64,000 bases of DNA from Carboxylicivirga marina (GCF_016612505.1 NZ_JAENRR010000017.1:25069-89068), one strand, 5' to 3'. Numbered from the stretch's first letter, positions 1-9,354 are shown. The notes: generated by a model from the sequence alone, not told the origin. Program-made: numbers and translations.

Positions 1-223
1 TTGCTTGCTCTTTATTGTCCTTATTTTCAAACTTAATAGTGTGCAATTCTTTTTGCTTCTTAGTCACTACCACTAAAAGGTCCTTTTGTTGTTGATCATC
101 GAGATCACAAACTTCCACCCAGGTTTTCAGATTCTTTTCTGCAACCTTGACATAAGGCTCCTTGTTTTGTGCATTAGCTGCTATGCAAATAAATAATAGA
201 GCCAGCATTAATAGATTTTTCAT
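1..223 (-). CDS. Small secreted helical protein, partial (cut by left window edge)
   Basis: The reading frame begins at an ATG at 223 on the minus strand and stays open to position 1, giving about 74 residues. It starts with a signal peptide (MKNLLMLALLFICIAANAQ) followed by a charged, helix-prone mature part containing WVEVCDLDDQQQKDLL. This lines up with the proteins at 399-776 (WKEVCSLNEKQETALY) and 3633-4010 (YLELCELNEEQKTALY), so it is a third member of the same local family. The shared pattern is a hydrophobic-x-x-Cys-x-Leu-x-x-x-Gln stretch, loosely like the LTxxQ helices of Spy/CpxP periplasmic proteins. That resemblance is only suggestive. The C-terminus lies outside the window and the function is unknown. 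Confidence 0.7.
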   Translation of the reverse strand, partial: MKNLLMLALLFICIAANAQNKEPYVKVAEKNLKTWVEVCDLDDQQQKDLLVVVTKKQKELHTIKFENKDNKEQA

Positions 224-283
224 ATTCATTATTTTTTAATTTATGTATGTGTAATTTCAATTTAGTTCATCACATGCACTTAT

Positions 284-400
284 TATACCAATTGTACTTC
301 AAAATGCGCTTAAAGCCATTTTGATCGTTACAATGATAAATGCCGATATTTAATCAAAGCACCTTGATTTTAAGGTGCATTTTGATTAGTAAACGGTACT
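284..400 (+). repeat. 117-bp two-hairpin MITE-like repeat, copy A
   Basis: This stretch matches the reverse complement of 15314-15430 along its whole length, with scattered substitutions. The ends are an imperfect terminal inverted repeat (ATACCAATT in one, AATCGGTAT in the other). Inside are two hairpins: CAAAATGcGCTT pairing with AAAGCcCATTTTG, and AATCAAAGCACCTT pairing with AAGGTGCaTTTTGATT. No coding frame is present. The right end overlaps the stop codon (399-401) of the adjacent minus-strand gene, so the hairpins form the 3' end of that transcript and may work as a terminator. It looks like a non-autonomous mobile repeat; no transposase is seen. Confidence 0.8.
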
Positions 401-776
401 ATACCTTTGCATTTATTAAATCGTTCATATCCATTCCGATCTGTGTATTCCAATAAGCATCCATCAAACGCATGTTTATTTCACCTACTTCTTTCTCAAT
501 TTTAGGATTATAAAGCGATCGAATTTTATCAACCTCTATCTGTTGCTTATTCTTGTCTCCTTTATTAGCTTTTCGAACATCATAAATCTCGCTTTGCCTT
601 TCGATTAACAATGTGTACAATGCGGTTTCTTGCTTTTCATTTAAGGAACAAACCTCTTTCCATGCATGCATAATTTTGTCCACTACTCTTTTACAGGCAT
701 CTTCTTTGGACGTTTTTTGAATAGCATTGGCATTCACCGCCATCGCTATCAGAAACAAGAATAATAACTTTTTCAT
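399..776 (-). CDS. Small secreted helical protein (local paralogous family)
   Basis: A 125-residue protein with a clear signal peptide (MKKLLFLFLIAMAVNANA) and an otherwise charged, probably all-helical mature domain. It shares a WKEVCSLNEKQETALYTLL core with the partial gene at 1-223 and with 3633-4010, including the Cys, the Leu-Asn-Glu-x-Gln turn and a later Arg-Gln pair. The mature protein is probably periplasmic. Spy/CpxP-like chaperones have the same size and helical character, but I cannot identify the family with certainty. Its stop codon falls inside the terminal bases of the two-hairpin repeat at 284-400. No enzymatic motif is visible. The position among PUL genes suggests an accessory role, which is inference only. 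Confidence 0.75.
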   Translation of the reverse strand: MKKLLFLFLIAMAVNANAIQKTSKEDACKRVVDKIMHAWKEVCSLNEKQETALYTLLIERQSEIYDVRKANKGDKNKQQIEVDKIRSLYNPKIEKEVGEINMRLMDAYWNTQIGMDMNDLINAKV

Positions 777-989
777 AGATTATTTTTTACAAAATCATTT
801 GACACCAAATTGTTTCTGAATATTACTATTCTGCCAGTATCACTAGCTGACTTATAGTATTATTAGCTGTTTGTAAAAGTATAATTTCCTTCAATCTTCC
901 TATATAACGAAATGCACAAATACTATTATTTATATCACCTAAGGAGATCTACAAACTATTCAGTAGCACAAAAGGTTGGTAAAAGCTGT

Positions 990-3464
990 TTACTCAACCA
1001 TAAATCTCCACACTTGTCACTTAATAACATGTGTACCCATAAGGGCATCAACACGCCAATATATCGTTTCTCCTTTTTCCAGTTCTTCTGCAAATGAGTA
1101 GATATTTTTATTCCCTTCAAATTTTTTTCCTCCGCTTGTGGCCTGCTCTACTTCTGTTTTTGAATGGCCTACATACACAATGTGTTTATCGGCCCCATAT
1201 CCAGCGAGCCACATCAAGTCACAATCACGCTTGGCATTTCTCGTTCCATCACAAGGTATGGGCGTTGATGCTTGTGGGAATTGAAATCCAGGAATCCTAT
1301 AATACTCTTTTTCAACTCCATATGGACCTATATTGGGAGCCGCATCTGAGGAGTATCTTCCGGTAAACGCTATTGTTTTCCATGGCACATCATTGCTGGA
1401 TAATTCATAACCTCCATTTACTAATACAGTACCTTCCTTCAATCGAAAATCTAAATTATCAGGGTCACGCAAAACAGCTTTGGGATCATTATGATAGTTA
1501 TTGTGTTGAATGGCCAAAAGAGGCGACTTCTTACGTCCCCGCGTATTACCATCATCAAATACCTGCATGTCTTTGCCAATTATTGTTGGATGATTAGCTT
1601 CAACAAGCGTTTCCTTCAGCCAATAATCATCCACATCTTCATACTTTCCAGTCAGGTTATTTTTACGTGTACCTACTTTCTCCCAATCATAGAAGCCGGC
1701 CGATAAATTAGCGACAATATTATTAGCCACTACCGTACGTTCGTTTTTACTGGCCCATTGCTTCATGTTAAAAAGCTCAAAACCACCATCTCCAAGTATC
1801 AAGTTATTGTGCAACAAATGGTCATCGCCTTTAATGGCAAAGCCACCAGGCGTATTCCAGGCTACATTATAACTCATCTCACCAAAAGCATTGGCATAAG
1901 TCGGGTACCCCCTCGCATCAAAACGACACGAGCGCTTGGGATGATCGTGTGGCCAATTATATCGGTATATAACTTTATCACGACCGCCCATTTGTAATGA
2001 AGCGCCATCATACTGCAAGCCCCCAAAATGCATGATATTATTCAACTTATAAACAGAAGCTATACCACCTCCTTTTATGCCGACTGAAGCACCCACATCG
2101 TCAATTGTTACCCGTCGTACCACAGACGGTCGGTTAATACTCATGGAACGCGAATCAAGTCCCAGAGTAGTTTGCTGTGTGCGATAAATCAAGACATTAT
2201 CAATAATTAAGCCGTTGCTACGACCTTCAAAGGCATTGCCATCTAAATAGGTAAACTGGCAATTAACTAATGCATTACCATACATGGTATTTTTATAGTT
2301 TTTACCATTGGCATTTTCAATGCGTGTTGTTACTGGTATATCGAAATTATCAACTTCAAATTTATTAGTAGCTGAGAACGTGAAATTACAATCCTCTAAA
2401 CGACTGTAGCTACACCCTTTAAGTAAGGCCGCTGCTCCATGAAACTAAATTCCTTTTATGTGTAGGTATTGACAATGTCGGGCCTCAAAGATATAATCGC
2501 GTCGCTTACCCCTTATCTGCCCTTTATCAGGATTTTCACCTTGGGGCGAAATAAAATAGAGCACACCACTCTTCTTATCATACCACCACTCCTCTTCTAT
2601 ATCCAAAGCAGGCAAACCCATTAGAAAGAACTGAATACCAGCATGGCCACTCTTTCTAAACTTTCCCTTTCCTTTCTCCCAACCAACACGCTTATTTAAA
2701 AAAGTGAGTGCTTCTTTTTTAATGGTGCCACTCTTTTCAAAATTGATGTCGTAATTAAAGTCGTTATCTCCAGCCTGATGACTGGTTACCTTACTCGCCC
2801 AGCTTCCCCAGGTGTAGCTCATAACAGCCACTGCTCCCTGATACGAAATATCAGTATCACCCAACATTTCATCGCGGTGTCGGCATTGTGAGCGATCGTA
2901 ATGCAACCATTTTGATGACTCCTCAAGGGTGTTATCAGTACTTAAACCATCGTAAATAGTGCCCTTTATTGAAGTATCCTCAGCTCGACGCAGAACAAAG
3001 TAACGATCCAGTCTCCAGGGATCATCCCAGCGAGCATTAGGCCAACGTGCCTGACTCATTAGGCGTCCCTTATAAATTAATCCATAAATAGGTGCATCGA
3101 GTTTTTTACAATACAGCTTACCCTTAAGCTTTTCCCATTGAGCTTCTTGTATCATTTTACCTTCCGGCATATCAGCACTAAGGACTTGCCAATCGCCTGA
3201 TAAATCATCTGTCCCATCAAACAGTACTTTTTCACCAGGTATGGCCTGAATGATAATTGGTTTAGCAGCGGTACCTTTCAAGTTGCTTAGTAATAATTTC
3301 TGTGAGTAGATTCCGGCCGATAGCCACAGTATATCTCCTGCTTTGGCTTTCTTAGCAGCGCTCATATCAGAAGGTGTTAAAGCGTATTCTTTAGCACTTA
3401 CGAAAAAGTTAAGCAAGCACAGAGCAAGTGTAGCAGTTAACTTGACAAGTTTTGATTTAATCAT
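990..3464 (-). pseudogene. Right-handed beta-helix glycan-active protein, broken by two in-frame stops
   Basis: One frame runs from an ATG at 3464 (signal peptide MIKSKLVKLTATLALCLLNF; an upstream ATG at 3524 is less likely) to a TAA at 990-992. It is interrupted by TAG at 2445-2447 and TGA at 1017-1019. All three segments are in the same frame, so these are nonsense changes, not frameshifts. Across the TAG the text reads YLHIKGI-stop-FHGAAALL, matching VTVSGIDFYATTFSFI in the intact paralogue at 50063-52648. Across the TGA it reads HVIK-stop-QVWRF, matching TTIKGDVWSF there. The protein would have had an N-terminal beta-helix (solenoid repeats rich in N and G) and a C-terminal fibronectin-III-like domain ending in YWRVD. 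It lacks the helical tail of the paralogue. A polysaccharide lyase or glycosidase role is inferred from fold and context. Sequencing error is a possible but less likely explanation because two separate sites are affected. Confidence 0.8.
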
Positions 3465-3564
3465 AACTGAATTTTGAGTATGTGAACTGTAAAAAAATAA
3501 GGTTCGCCTTTTAGTTTCTATCAAAAATTTGACAAAAACTATTTCAAATACTCTGAAACATAAA

Positions 3565-3605
3565 CAAAAAAAGAGTATTACCTGTCCTTTGACAAATAAT
3601 ACTCT
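3565..3605 (-). terminator. Rho-independent terminator after the small secreted protein gene
   Basis: AGAGTATTA (3572-3580) and TAATACTCT (3597-3605) form a 9-bp perfect stem. On the minus strand it is followed by seven T residues (3565-3571). It lies 28 bases downstream of the stop of the gene at 3633-4010 and separates it from the pseudogene. Confidence 0.7.
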
Positions 3606-3632
3606 CGGGGTATATTCAATTCAAAACTAATG

Positions 3633-4010
3633 TTACAAACTTGCTTCTAACTCTTTCATTCCCATTCGTATTTGAGAACTTTTGTATTCCTGCATTTTGG
3701 TCATATTTTCCTGGCCAATTAGCTCTTCCATCTTTACCAGGTAGCTTTTTCTAATTTCCACAAGCGCTTTACTTGCCTCTTCGCCCTTGTTCTTATACTC
3801 TTTTTTACACTCAGTTAATTCATTCTGACGATTAATAAGTAAGGAGTATAATGCTGTTTTTTGCTCTTCATTTAACTCACAGAGTTCTAAATAAACAGGA
3901 TAAATACTTTCAACCTTTTTGTATTTCTTACTTTTCTTACTCTTTTTTTCTTGGGCTATGGCCGTACCGCATAGCAATACAACTAAGACCATTAAAACTA
4001 GATTCTTCAT
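3633..4010 (-). CDS. Small secreted helical protein (local paralogous family)
   Basis: A 125-residue protein starting with a signal peptide (MKNLVLMVLVVLLCGTAIAQ). A strongly basic stretch follows (EKKSKKSKKYKK), then the family core YLELCELNEEQKTALYSLL. It is a paralogue of 399-776 and of the partial gene at 1-223. The mature part is predicted helical with many Lys, Glu and Gln. The basic linker after the signal peptide recalls the Lys-rich tails on PUL sulfatases at 34501-39159. The gene has its own terminator (3565-3605), and a TATTTTTG -7-like element lies at 4062-4069 on the minus strand, so it is probably a single-gene unit. Its function is unknown; a periplasmic or glycan-associated helper role is conjecture. 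Confidence 0.75.
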   Translation of the reverse strand: MKNLVLMVLVVLLCGTAIAQEKKSKKSKKYKKVESIYPVYLELCELNEEQKTALYSLLINRQNELTECKKEYKNKGEEASKALVEIRKSYLVKMEELIGQENMTKMQEYKSSQIRMGMKELEASL

Positions 4011-4061
4011 ATTGGATTTTTAAGTGATTTAATACTTCACAAAATGCAATTTCCCAGCAGA

Positions 4062-4069
4062 CAAAAATA
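4062..4069 (-). promoter_or_regulatory. Candidate -7 element (TATTTTTG)
   Basis: TATTTTTG on the minus strand fits the Bacteroidota TAnnTTTG -7 consensus and lies 52 bases upstream of the ATG at 4010. A TTTG further upstream is closer than the usual -33 spacing, so only the -7 part is supported. Confidence 0.35.
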
Positions 4070-4111
4070 GCACAGAAATATCAAAGAATACTATAAATCT
4101 CACCTCCCTAT

Positions 4112-4150
4112 AAAAATAGGATGGCTTCAAATTTATGAAACCATCCTATT
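4112..4150 (-). terminator. Terminator of the GH29-sulfatase operon
   Basis: AATAGGATGG (4115-4124) pairs perfectly with CCATCCTATT (4141-4150), and the paired region extends partly into the loop. On the minus strand the stem is followed by T-rich sequence. It lies 22 bases after the stop codon of the sulfatase at 4173. Confidence 0.7.
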
Positions 4151-4172
4151 CTAGCTTAATAAAGGTGTTCTT

Positions 4173-5810
4173 TTACCAATTGGCTTCAATCAAGGCCTGT
4201 ATCTGTGGGTACTTCTCATCTCCTTCATTCAGTTCTGTACGCATTTGTTTTAACTGCTGTTTCAAGGAACTGATGACATCGGCATAGGCCGGGTCATCGT
4301 ATCGGTTATCCATTTCTTTAGGATCTTTCTTCAGGTCGTAAAACTCCCATGCTAAGGGTGTTTGAAATGCAGACATAGAAGCCGGGTTATGTGAGAACCC
4401 CTTCGGTTTCTTTCCACGTTTCATATAATCCAAACCATAAAATAAGATCAGCTTATAATCTTTTGTGCGGATTCCAAAATGAGCAGGGTTACTGTGCTTA
4501 TGAGCCATGTGCATCCAATAGCGATAGTAAGTGGCCTGCTTCCATCCTTCAGGTTCTTTTCCTTCAGGTAATATATCAACAAAGCTCTCGCCCTGCATAT
4601 ATTCAGGTGCTTTACCACCCGCCAAATCGATGATAGTAGGAGCAAAATCGGCATTATTAATGATGGCATCGGTACGCGTTCCTGCTTTAATCATTTCAGG
4701 ATAACGCACTAAAAATGGCATGCGCAAGCTCTCTTCATACATCCAACGCTTGTCGATATAATCGTGTTCACCCAGCATAAAACCCTGGTCGCCAGTGTAG
4801 ATAATAATGGTATTCTCCATCAAACCCTCGGCTTCCATATAATCAAACAAACGCTTCACATTGTCATCAACCCCTTTTACACAGCGTAAATAACGTTTTA
4901 GGTACTCTTGATAAGCCAATCGCTTGTATTCCGGATCTGGTATATCCTGATCAATCTTCATGTGCATGCCCATGTTACGAATGATGTTTCGATGACCTAC
5001 CGACGAACCAATAGTATCCAGCAAGGAGTCGTTATATCCGCGGGTACCAACCGAACCATTGTTTTTGTTATCCCATAAGCTTTCTGGTTCTGGAATTGTT
5101 ACATCCTCCAGATAATCAGCATAGCGTGGTGCAAACTCAAACATGTCGTGAGGTGCTTTAAAATGGTGCATCAAAAAGAAAGGCTTATCTTTATCGCGCT
5201 TGTTCTTTAACCACTCTAAAGATAAATCAGTGATGACATCCGATGAATGCCCCTCATATTGCTTACCAGGCCATAAGCCTTTTTTACCATGGAATTTGGT
5301 TATGATGGAATCACTAGAGCCTTTCTCAGCCAATACAGGGTCAAAATAGTCGCCCTGCCCATATAATACATTGTAATAATCAAAGGCAGCAGGTGTTTTC
5401 TTCAAGTGCCACTTACCAATAACAGCTGTCTGGTAGCCCAACTTTTTCATCTCATGTGCCAAGTACTGACGTTCCTCAGGTAAGTTACCATCTAAATCCT
5501 GAACACCATTGGCCTGACTGTATTGCCCAGTCATGATTGTAGCACGCGATGGCGTACAAATGGCATTTGTACAAAAGGCATTCTCGAATAAAATACCTTC
5601 GTGGGCCAACCTGTCAATGGTTGGTGTAGGATTTAAAGATGCTAAACGACTACCATACACACCAAAACCCTGTGAAGTATGGTCGTCGGACATGATATAC
5701 AAAATATTGGGCTTTTGCACTTCTCTTTTGGCTTGCTTTGCAGTCTTGCAAGAGAAACTACTCACCAGCAACACCAACATACCTAATTGCAATATTCTTA
5801 CTTGCCTCAT
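4173..5810 (-). CDS. S1-family sulfatase, lipoprotein
   Basis: A 545-residue sulfatase that hydrolyses sulfate esters, probably on glycan oligosaccharides. A signal peptide with a lipobox (LLVSSFSC, Cys21) suggests a lipid anchor. The metal-binding start NILYIMSDDH (Asp42, Asp43) and the formylglycine motif C85-T-P-S-R are canonical. Later come GKWHLKK and YTGDQGFMLGEH, the usual second metal/active-site region. It resembles the sulfatases at 24183 and 37585 closely (shared NA-C-x-PSR and DLSLEWL...KPFFLM stretches), but has no T9SS tail. It begins 6 bases after the GH29 stop, so the two are co-transcribed with the fucosidase first. This fits removal of sulfate and fucose from the same chain. 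The exact S1 subfamily cannot be set without a search. Confidence 0.95.
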   Translation of the reverse strand: MRQVRILQLGMLVLLVSSFSCKTAKQAKREVQKPNILYIMSDDHTSQGFGVYGSRLASLNPTPTIDRLAHEGILFENAFCTNAICTPSRATIMTGQYSQANGVQDLDGNLPEERQYLAHEMKKLGYQTAVIGKWHLKKTPAAFDYYNVLYGQGDYFDPVLAEKGSSDSIITKFHGKKGLWPGKQYEGHSSDVITDLSLEWLKNKRDKDKPFFLMHHFKAPHDMFEFAPRYADYLEDVTIPEPESLWDNKNNGSVGTRGYNDSLLDTIGSSVGHRNIIRNMGMHMKIDQDIPDPEYKRLAYQEYLKRYLRCVKGVDDNVKRLFDYMEAEGLMENTIIIYTGDQGFMLGEHDYIDKRWMYEESLRMPFLVRYPEMIKAGTRTDAIINNADFAPTIIDLAGGKAPEYMQGESFVDILPEGKEPEGWKQATYYRYWMHMAHKHSNPAHFGIRTKDYKLILFYGLDYMKRGKKPKGFSHNPASMSAFQTPLAWEFYDLKKDPKEMDNRYDDPAYADVISSLKQQLKQMRTELNEGDEKYPQIQALIEANW

Positions 5811-5816
5811 TTTAGC

Positions 5817-7400
5817 TTAGTTAACGTTAGTAATTTTTATGGTGTAGATATGATTACATGGCAAATCGTTAATTGAAATAGTCGATAAATCGATTTGTAT
5901 TTGCCCATTATCAATCGTATAGTCCAGTTCCTTATCGACTCCCAACATACTTACTTTGGTATTTTCATTTATAGATAAATTACGTAATACCAGTTGATTA
6001 TTTTTTGGCCATCCTGGTGTTAAAGCATACAATGTATTTTCTTTACGAGTGTACCAGCATTCTTTAAAAGCGTTACCTGCTTTAGGAGCTATCGTCATCT
6101 CATAAATCGGAAAACCCGCATGAAAATCATGCTTGCTGAAAACCGGGCGTTTACCTTCACTCCATTGTGCTGATTCACTGTTCGCTCGTGTTCCGTAGAT
6201 AGCTTCACCATTTACATCCAACCAGTTTCCAATTTGAATCAGACGCTCCTGCATAATAACAGGTATGGTACCATCAGCATTTGGTCCGATATTTAAAAGA
6301 AGGTTGCCACCACGACTCACCAAATCAGCCAACATAAACAAAAGTTCTTTTTCCGTGCGGTAGTCATCGATGTTTTCGATACGGTTTACTCCAAATGACA
6401 TACCAATACCACGATTCTCTTCCCATGGCTTATCTATCCCTTCAAAGCCTGCGCCATACTCAGTGGTGTAATAACCACCGTGTTGACCTCGTCCTTTGCC
6501 CCAACGGTCGTTTATCACCACTTCATCTTTGTTTGGAGCATTGTTATATAGCCATGCCAACATTGGTTTGGTCTCCCACAATTCATCATTCATCCACCAG
6601 TCGCCATCAGAAAACAGTAATGATGGCTGGTACTCATTTACCAACTCTTTAAACTGTGGATACATGACCTCATGCACATATTTCGAAAGCCCTTCCTTAG
6701 CGGCTTTAAGCTCCTTCTTTTTGGCTGGCGTCACCTTATCGGCTTTCTCATTAAAATTAACAGCCATATTACCTGAACTCATCAATTGCTGCTGCTGCTT
6801 GGTCCAGTAAGGATTAAACCAATCCCATATCGAATAGTAAAGACCCATTTTAATATCCTCATCACGAACGGCATCGGTCAGTTCACGCACTAAGTCGCGC
6901 TTAGGCCCTGACTCAACAGAGTTCCAAGCCATACCAAAACTAGTGCTTGCTTCTTTATTGGGCCATAAGCAATAACCATCGTGGTGTTTTGATGTCAGCA
7001 CTACATACTTAGCACCCGAGCGTTTGAAGATATCAGCCCACTCACTTGGGTTAAATAACTCACAGGTAAAATCCTTTCTAAAGTCGGCGTATTTAAAATC
7101 AGCTCCGTAGTTTTTGTTATGAAAAGATGTAATGACCTCATGTCTTAACTTTCGTTTTTCATTTGCGGTATTCGGGTCTTCTAATAAAGCATTCCAATAC
7201 CATTCAGCATAAGTTCCTTTGTTGGTATATCCGGGCACCGAGTACAAGCCCCAATGAATAAATATCCCAAACTTAGCATCTGGAAACCATTGTGGACATT
7301 CTCGTGAATCGAGTGATTCCCAATTAGGCTCATAACTCTTTTGTGCGAATCCTAATCCGCCAATACTTATAACTAATAATATTAATAAAGCTCTCTTCAT
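5817..7400 (-). CDS. GH29 alpha-L-fucosidase
   Basis: A 527-residue exo-alpha-L-fucosidase with a signal peptide (cleaved after GGLGFA). GH29 hallmarks are FGIFIHWGLYSVPGY near residues 44-58, SKHHDGYCLWP (His139, His140) and LLFSDGDWW, where Asp265 is the likely catalytic nucleophile by position. A C-terminal beta-sandwich of about 90 residues follows the barrel. GH29 enzymes retain configuration and act on terminal fucose. The gene is first in an operon with the sulfatase at 4173-5810. Its promoter lies in the 7401-7797 region shared with the divergent sulfatase at 7798. The substrate linkage cannot be read from the sequence. Confidence 0.95.
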   Translation of the reverse strand: MKRALLILLVISIGGLGFAQKSYEPNWESLDSRECPQWFPDAKFGIFIHWGLYSVPGYTNKGTYAEWYWNALLEDPNTANEKRKLRHEVITSFHNKNYGADFKYADFRKDFTCELFNPSEWADIFKRSGAKYVVLTSKHHDGYCLWPNKEASTSFGMAWNSVESGPKRDLVRELTDAVRDEDIKMGLYYSIWDWFNPYWTKQQQQLMSSGNMAVNFNEKADKVTPAKKKELKAAKEGLSKYVHEVMYPQFKELVNEYQPSLLFSDGDWWMNDELWETKPMLAWLYNNAPNKDEVVINDRWGKGRGQHGGYYTTEYGAGFEGIDKPWEENRGIGMSFGVNRIENIDDYRTEKELLFMLADLVSRGGNLLLNIGPNADGTIPVIMQERLIQIGNWLDVNGEAIYGTRANSESAQWSEGKRPVFSKHDFHAGFPIYEMTIAPKAGNAFKECWYTRKENTLYALTPGWPKNNQLVLRNLSINENTKVSMLGVDKELDYTIDNGQIQIDLSTISINDLPCNHIYTIKITNVN

Positions 7401-7797
7401 ATCTTTATGTGTTTTTATTAAGTGTTATTGATGCAAATTAATCGAGATAACTTTCAAGTGTCTATTTCATATATCTCTATTAGTAATACAAAATGAACAA
7501 GTCTCTTATAATGCACCCTTTCACACCTAAGTCCAACACATATAACTCACTAATCACCAAAACAAAAGCAATGTTCAGGCATTTGACTAAACACCGAAGT
7601 TACACTTTTATTGACAAATATTTCATTTGATGAGAAGAACCAGTACCACTGCTTTTAGTCAAACCATTAGGAACTATGCTGAAGCAAAGTGTGCAATTTG
7701 AACTAACAATGGGGCAATATTAACCAATTATTATCAGCCTTTTATTTACTTTTGATACAAACTAAATAACAACATTCACCAAGAGTTATAATTTAAG
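7401..7797. promoter_or_regulatory. Divergent promoter region between GH29 operon and sulfatase gene
   Basis: This 397-bp gene-free stretch separates two divergent units. It contains a TACTTTTG -7-like element at 7747-7754 facing the sulfatase start at 7798. It also has a pair of similar half-sites, TGTGCAATTTG (from 7690) and GGGGCAATATT (from 7711), spaced 21 bp apart. The same 21-bp arrangement occurs before 34501 and 42749. The rest is A+T-rich with no frame of note. Confidence 0.4.
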
Positions 7798-9237
7798 ATG
7801 AAGAAATTACTAAGCGCATTTTTATTTGCAGCATTATTCACATCTGTGATTTCATGCACAGCCGATAAGCCGGCAAAAAAACCTAATATCATCTTCTTAT
7901 TCGCCGATGATCAATGTTTTAATACCATTAATGCCACTGGCAATAACGAAATAATCACACCTAACTTAGATAAGTTGGTTAATAACGGGGCTTACTTTGC
8001 CCATAACTTTAACATGGGTGCCTGGAATGGTGCTGTTTGTATTGCCTCACGTACCATGATTAATACCGGGCGAAGTGTATGGAAAGCCCATGCCATTGAA
8101 AAACAGTTAAAAAAACCCGAGTACACCGAAACGTTCTGGGGTAACTTGATGGAAAATGCCGGATACGAAACGTATATGACAGGAAAATGGCATGTAAAGG
8201 CTGATGCAAAAAAAATGTTTAACAATGTTGGAACGGTGCGTTCAGGCATGCCAAAGCAAACCGATGAGCGTTATAATCGTACGTTTACAGAAGAAGGCGA
8301 TGAAGGCTGGAAACCCTGGAAAGAAGAATATGGTGGTTTTTGGCAGGGTGGCAAGCATTGGACAGAGGTATTGGGCGATGAAGCACTTGGCTTTATTGAT
8401 GACACCAAAACCAAAGACAAGCCATTTTTTATGTATTTAGCTTTTAATGCTCCACATGATCCTCGCCAATCACCAAAAGAATTTGTGGATATGTACCCAC
8501 TGGAGAACATTGCGGTTCCTGAAACATTTATGCCCGAATACGCAAATCAAGATAAAATTGGTAATGGACCGGCATTACGCGATGAGCGTTTAGCGCCATT
8601 CCCTCGCACAGAGTATTCTGTTAAAGTTAACCGCCAGGAGTATTACGCCATTATTAGCCATATGGATCGTGAGATTGGGCGTATTATTGATGCTTTAAAA
8701 GCAAGTGGTGAAATGGATAATACCTATATTTTTTACACTGCTGATCATGGTTTAGCTTGTGGAAACCATGGATTAATAGGTAAGCAAAGTTTATACGATC
8801 ACAGTACACGTTCACCACTGATTGTTATTGGTCCTGATATTCCGAAGGGCAGCAAGGTGGAAGCTGATGTGTACTTACAGGATATTATGCCGACAGCATT
8901 AGAATTAGCCGGAGCAGAACAACCAGCATACGTTGAATTCAGTAGTTTACTGGCATTGGCTCAAGGCAAGCAAACCGAAAGTGCCTACGATGCTATTTAT
9001 GGTTGCTACAGAGATTTGCAACGAAGTATTCGTAAAGATGGCTATAAGCTCATCGCTTACCCTGAAGTACCACAGTTATTGTTGTACGATCTAAATAAGG
9101 ATCCACAGGAGATGAACGATATTTCGGCTCAACAACCAGAAAAAGTAAAAGCCATGTTTGCCGAATTAGTGCAGCTTCAAAAAGACATGGATGATCCATT
9201 AGATATACAAGGTAATTTTATGGAGTTACTCAAATAA
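7798..9237 (+). CDS. S1-family sulfatase with CIASR maturation motif, lipoprotein
   Basis: A 479-residue sulfatase. The signal peptide ends in a lipobox-like SVISC (Cys20). The metal motif is IIFLFADDQ. The cysteine to be converted to formylglycine is Cys81 in C-I-A-S-R, with Ala in place of the common Pro, which the sulfatase consensus C/S-x-P/A-x-R tolerates. The second active-site block is YTADHGLACGNHG. The protein is shorter than most of the other sulfatases here. The gene stands alone, with a terminator at 9258-9294 and a divergent promoter shared with the GH29 operon. The context suggests it acts on the same fucose-containing glycan. Position-specificity is unknown. Confidence 0.93.
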   Translation: MKKLLSAFLFAALFTSVISCTADKPAKKPNIIFLFADDQCFNTINATGNNEIITPNLDKLVNNGAYFAHNFNMGAWNGAVCIASRTMINTGRSVWKAHAIEKQLKKPEYTETFWGNLMENAGYETYMTGKWHVKADAKKMFNNVGTVRSGMPKQTDERYNRTFTEEGDEGWKPWKEEYGGFWQGGKHWTEVLGDEALGFIDDTKTKDKPFFMYLAFNAPHDPRQSPKEFVDMYPLENIAVPETFMPEYANQDKIGNGPALRDERLAPFPRTEYSVKVNRQEYYAIISHMDREIGRIIDALKASGEMDNTYIFYTADHGLACGNHGLIGKQSLYDHSTRSPLIVIGPDIPKGSKVEADVYLQDIMPTALELAGAEQPAYVEFSSLLALAQGKQTESAYDAIYGCYRDLQRSIRKDGYKLIAYPEVPQLLLYDLNKDPQEMNDISAQQPEKVKAMFAELVQLQKDMDDPLDIQGNFMELLK

Positions 9238-9257
9238 AATTGATTTTTAGTTTGTGT

Positions 9258-9294
9258 AAAAAGGCAGGGTTCATTAATGGGCTCTGCTTTTTTT
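9258..9294 (+). terminator. Terminator after sulfatase gene
   Basis: AAAAAGGCAGGG and GGGCTCTGCTTTTTTT form an imperfect hairpin followed by a T run. It starts about 20 bases after the stop codon at 9237. Confidence 0.65.
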
Positions 9295-9354
9295 GTTAAC
9301 AGCTTGAATAAATATTTTTTATAGCTTTATACTCTAAGCTTAAACAACAAACCT

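Noticed and set aside
402..409. TACCTTTG on the plus strand as a promoter
   Set aside because: It matches TAnnTTTG but would only drive antisense transcription into the gene at 399-776, and no plus-strand gene follows.
1017..2285. The downstream half of the beta-helix gene as an independent 422-residue protein
   Set aside because: It starts in the middle of a beta-helix without a signal peptide, and its frame continues upstream across the TAG into matching sequence.
1017..2447. The TGA/TAG codons as programmed recoding (selenocysteine or readthrough)
   Set aside because: Two different stops occur at positions where the paralogue has ordinary residues (Gly and Asp), neither at a catalytic Cys, and no recoding structure is apparent. 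A pseudogene is simpler.
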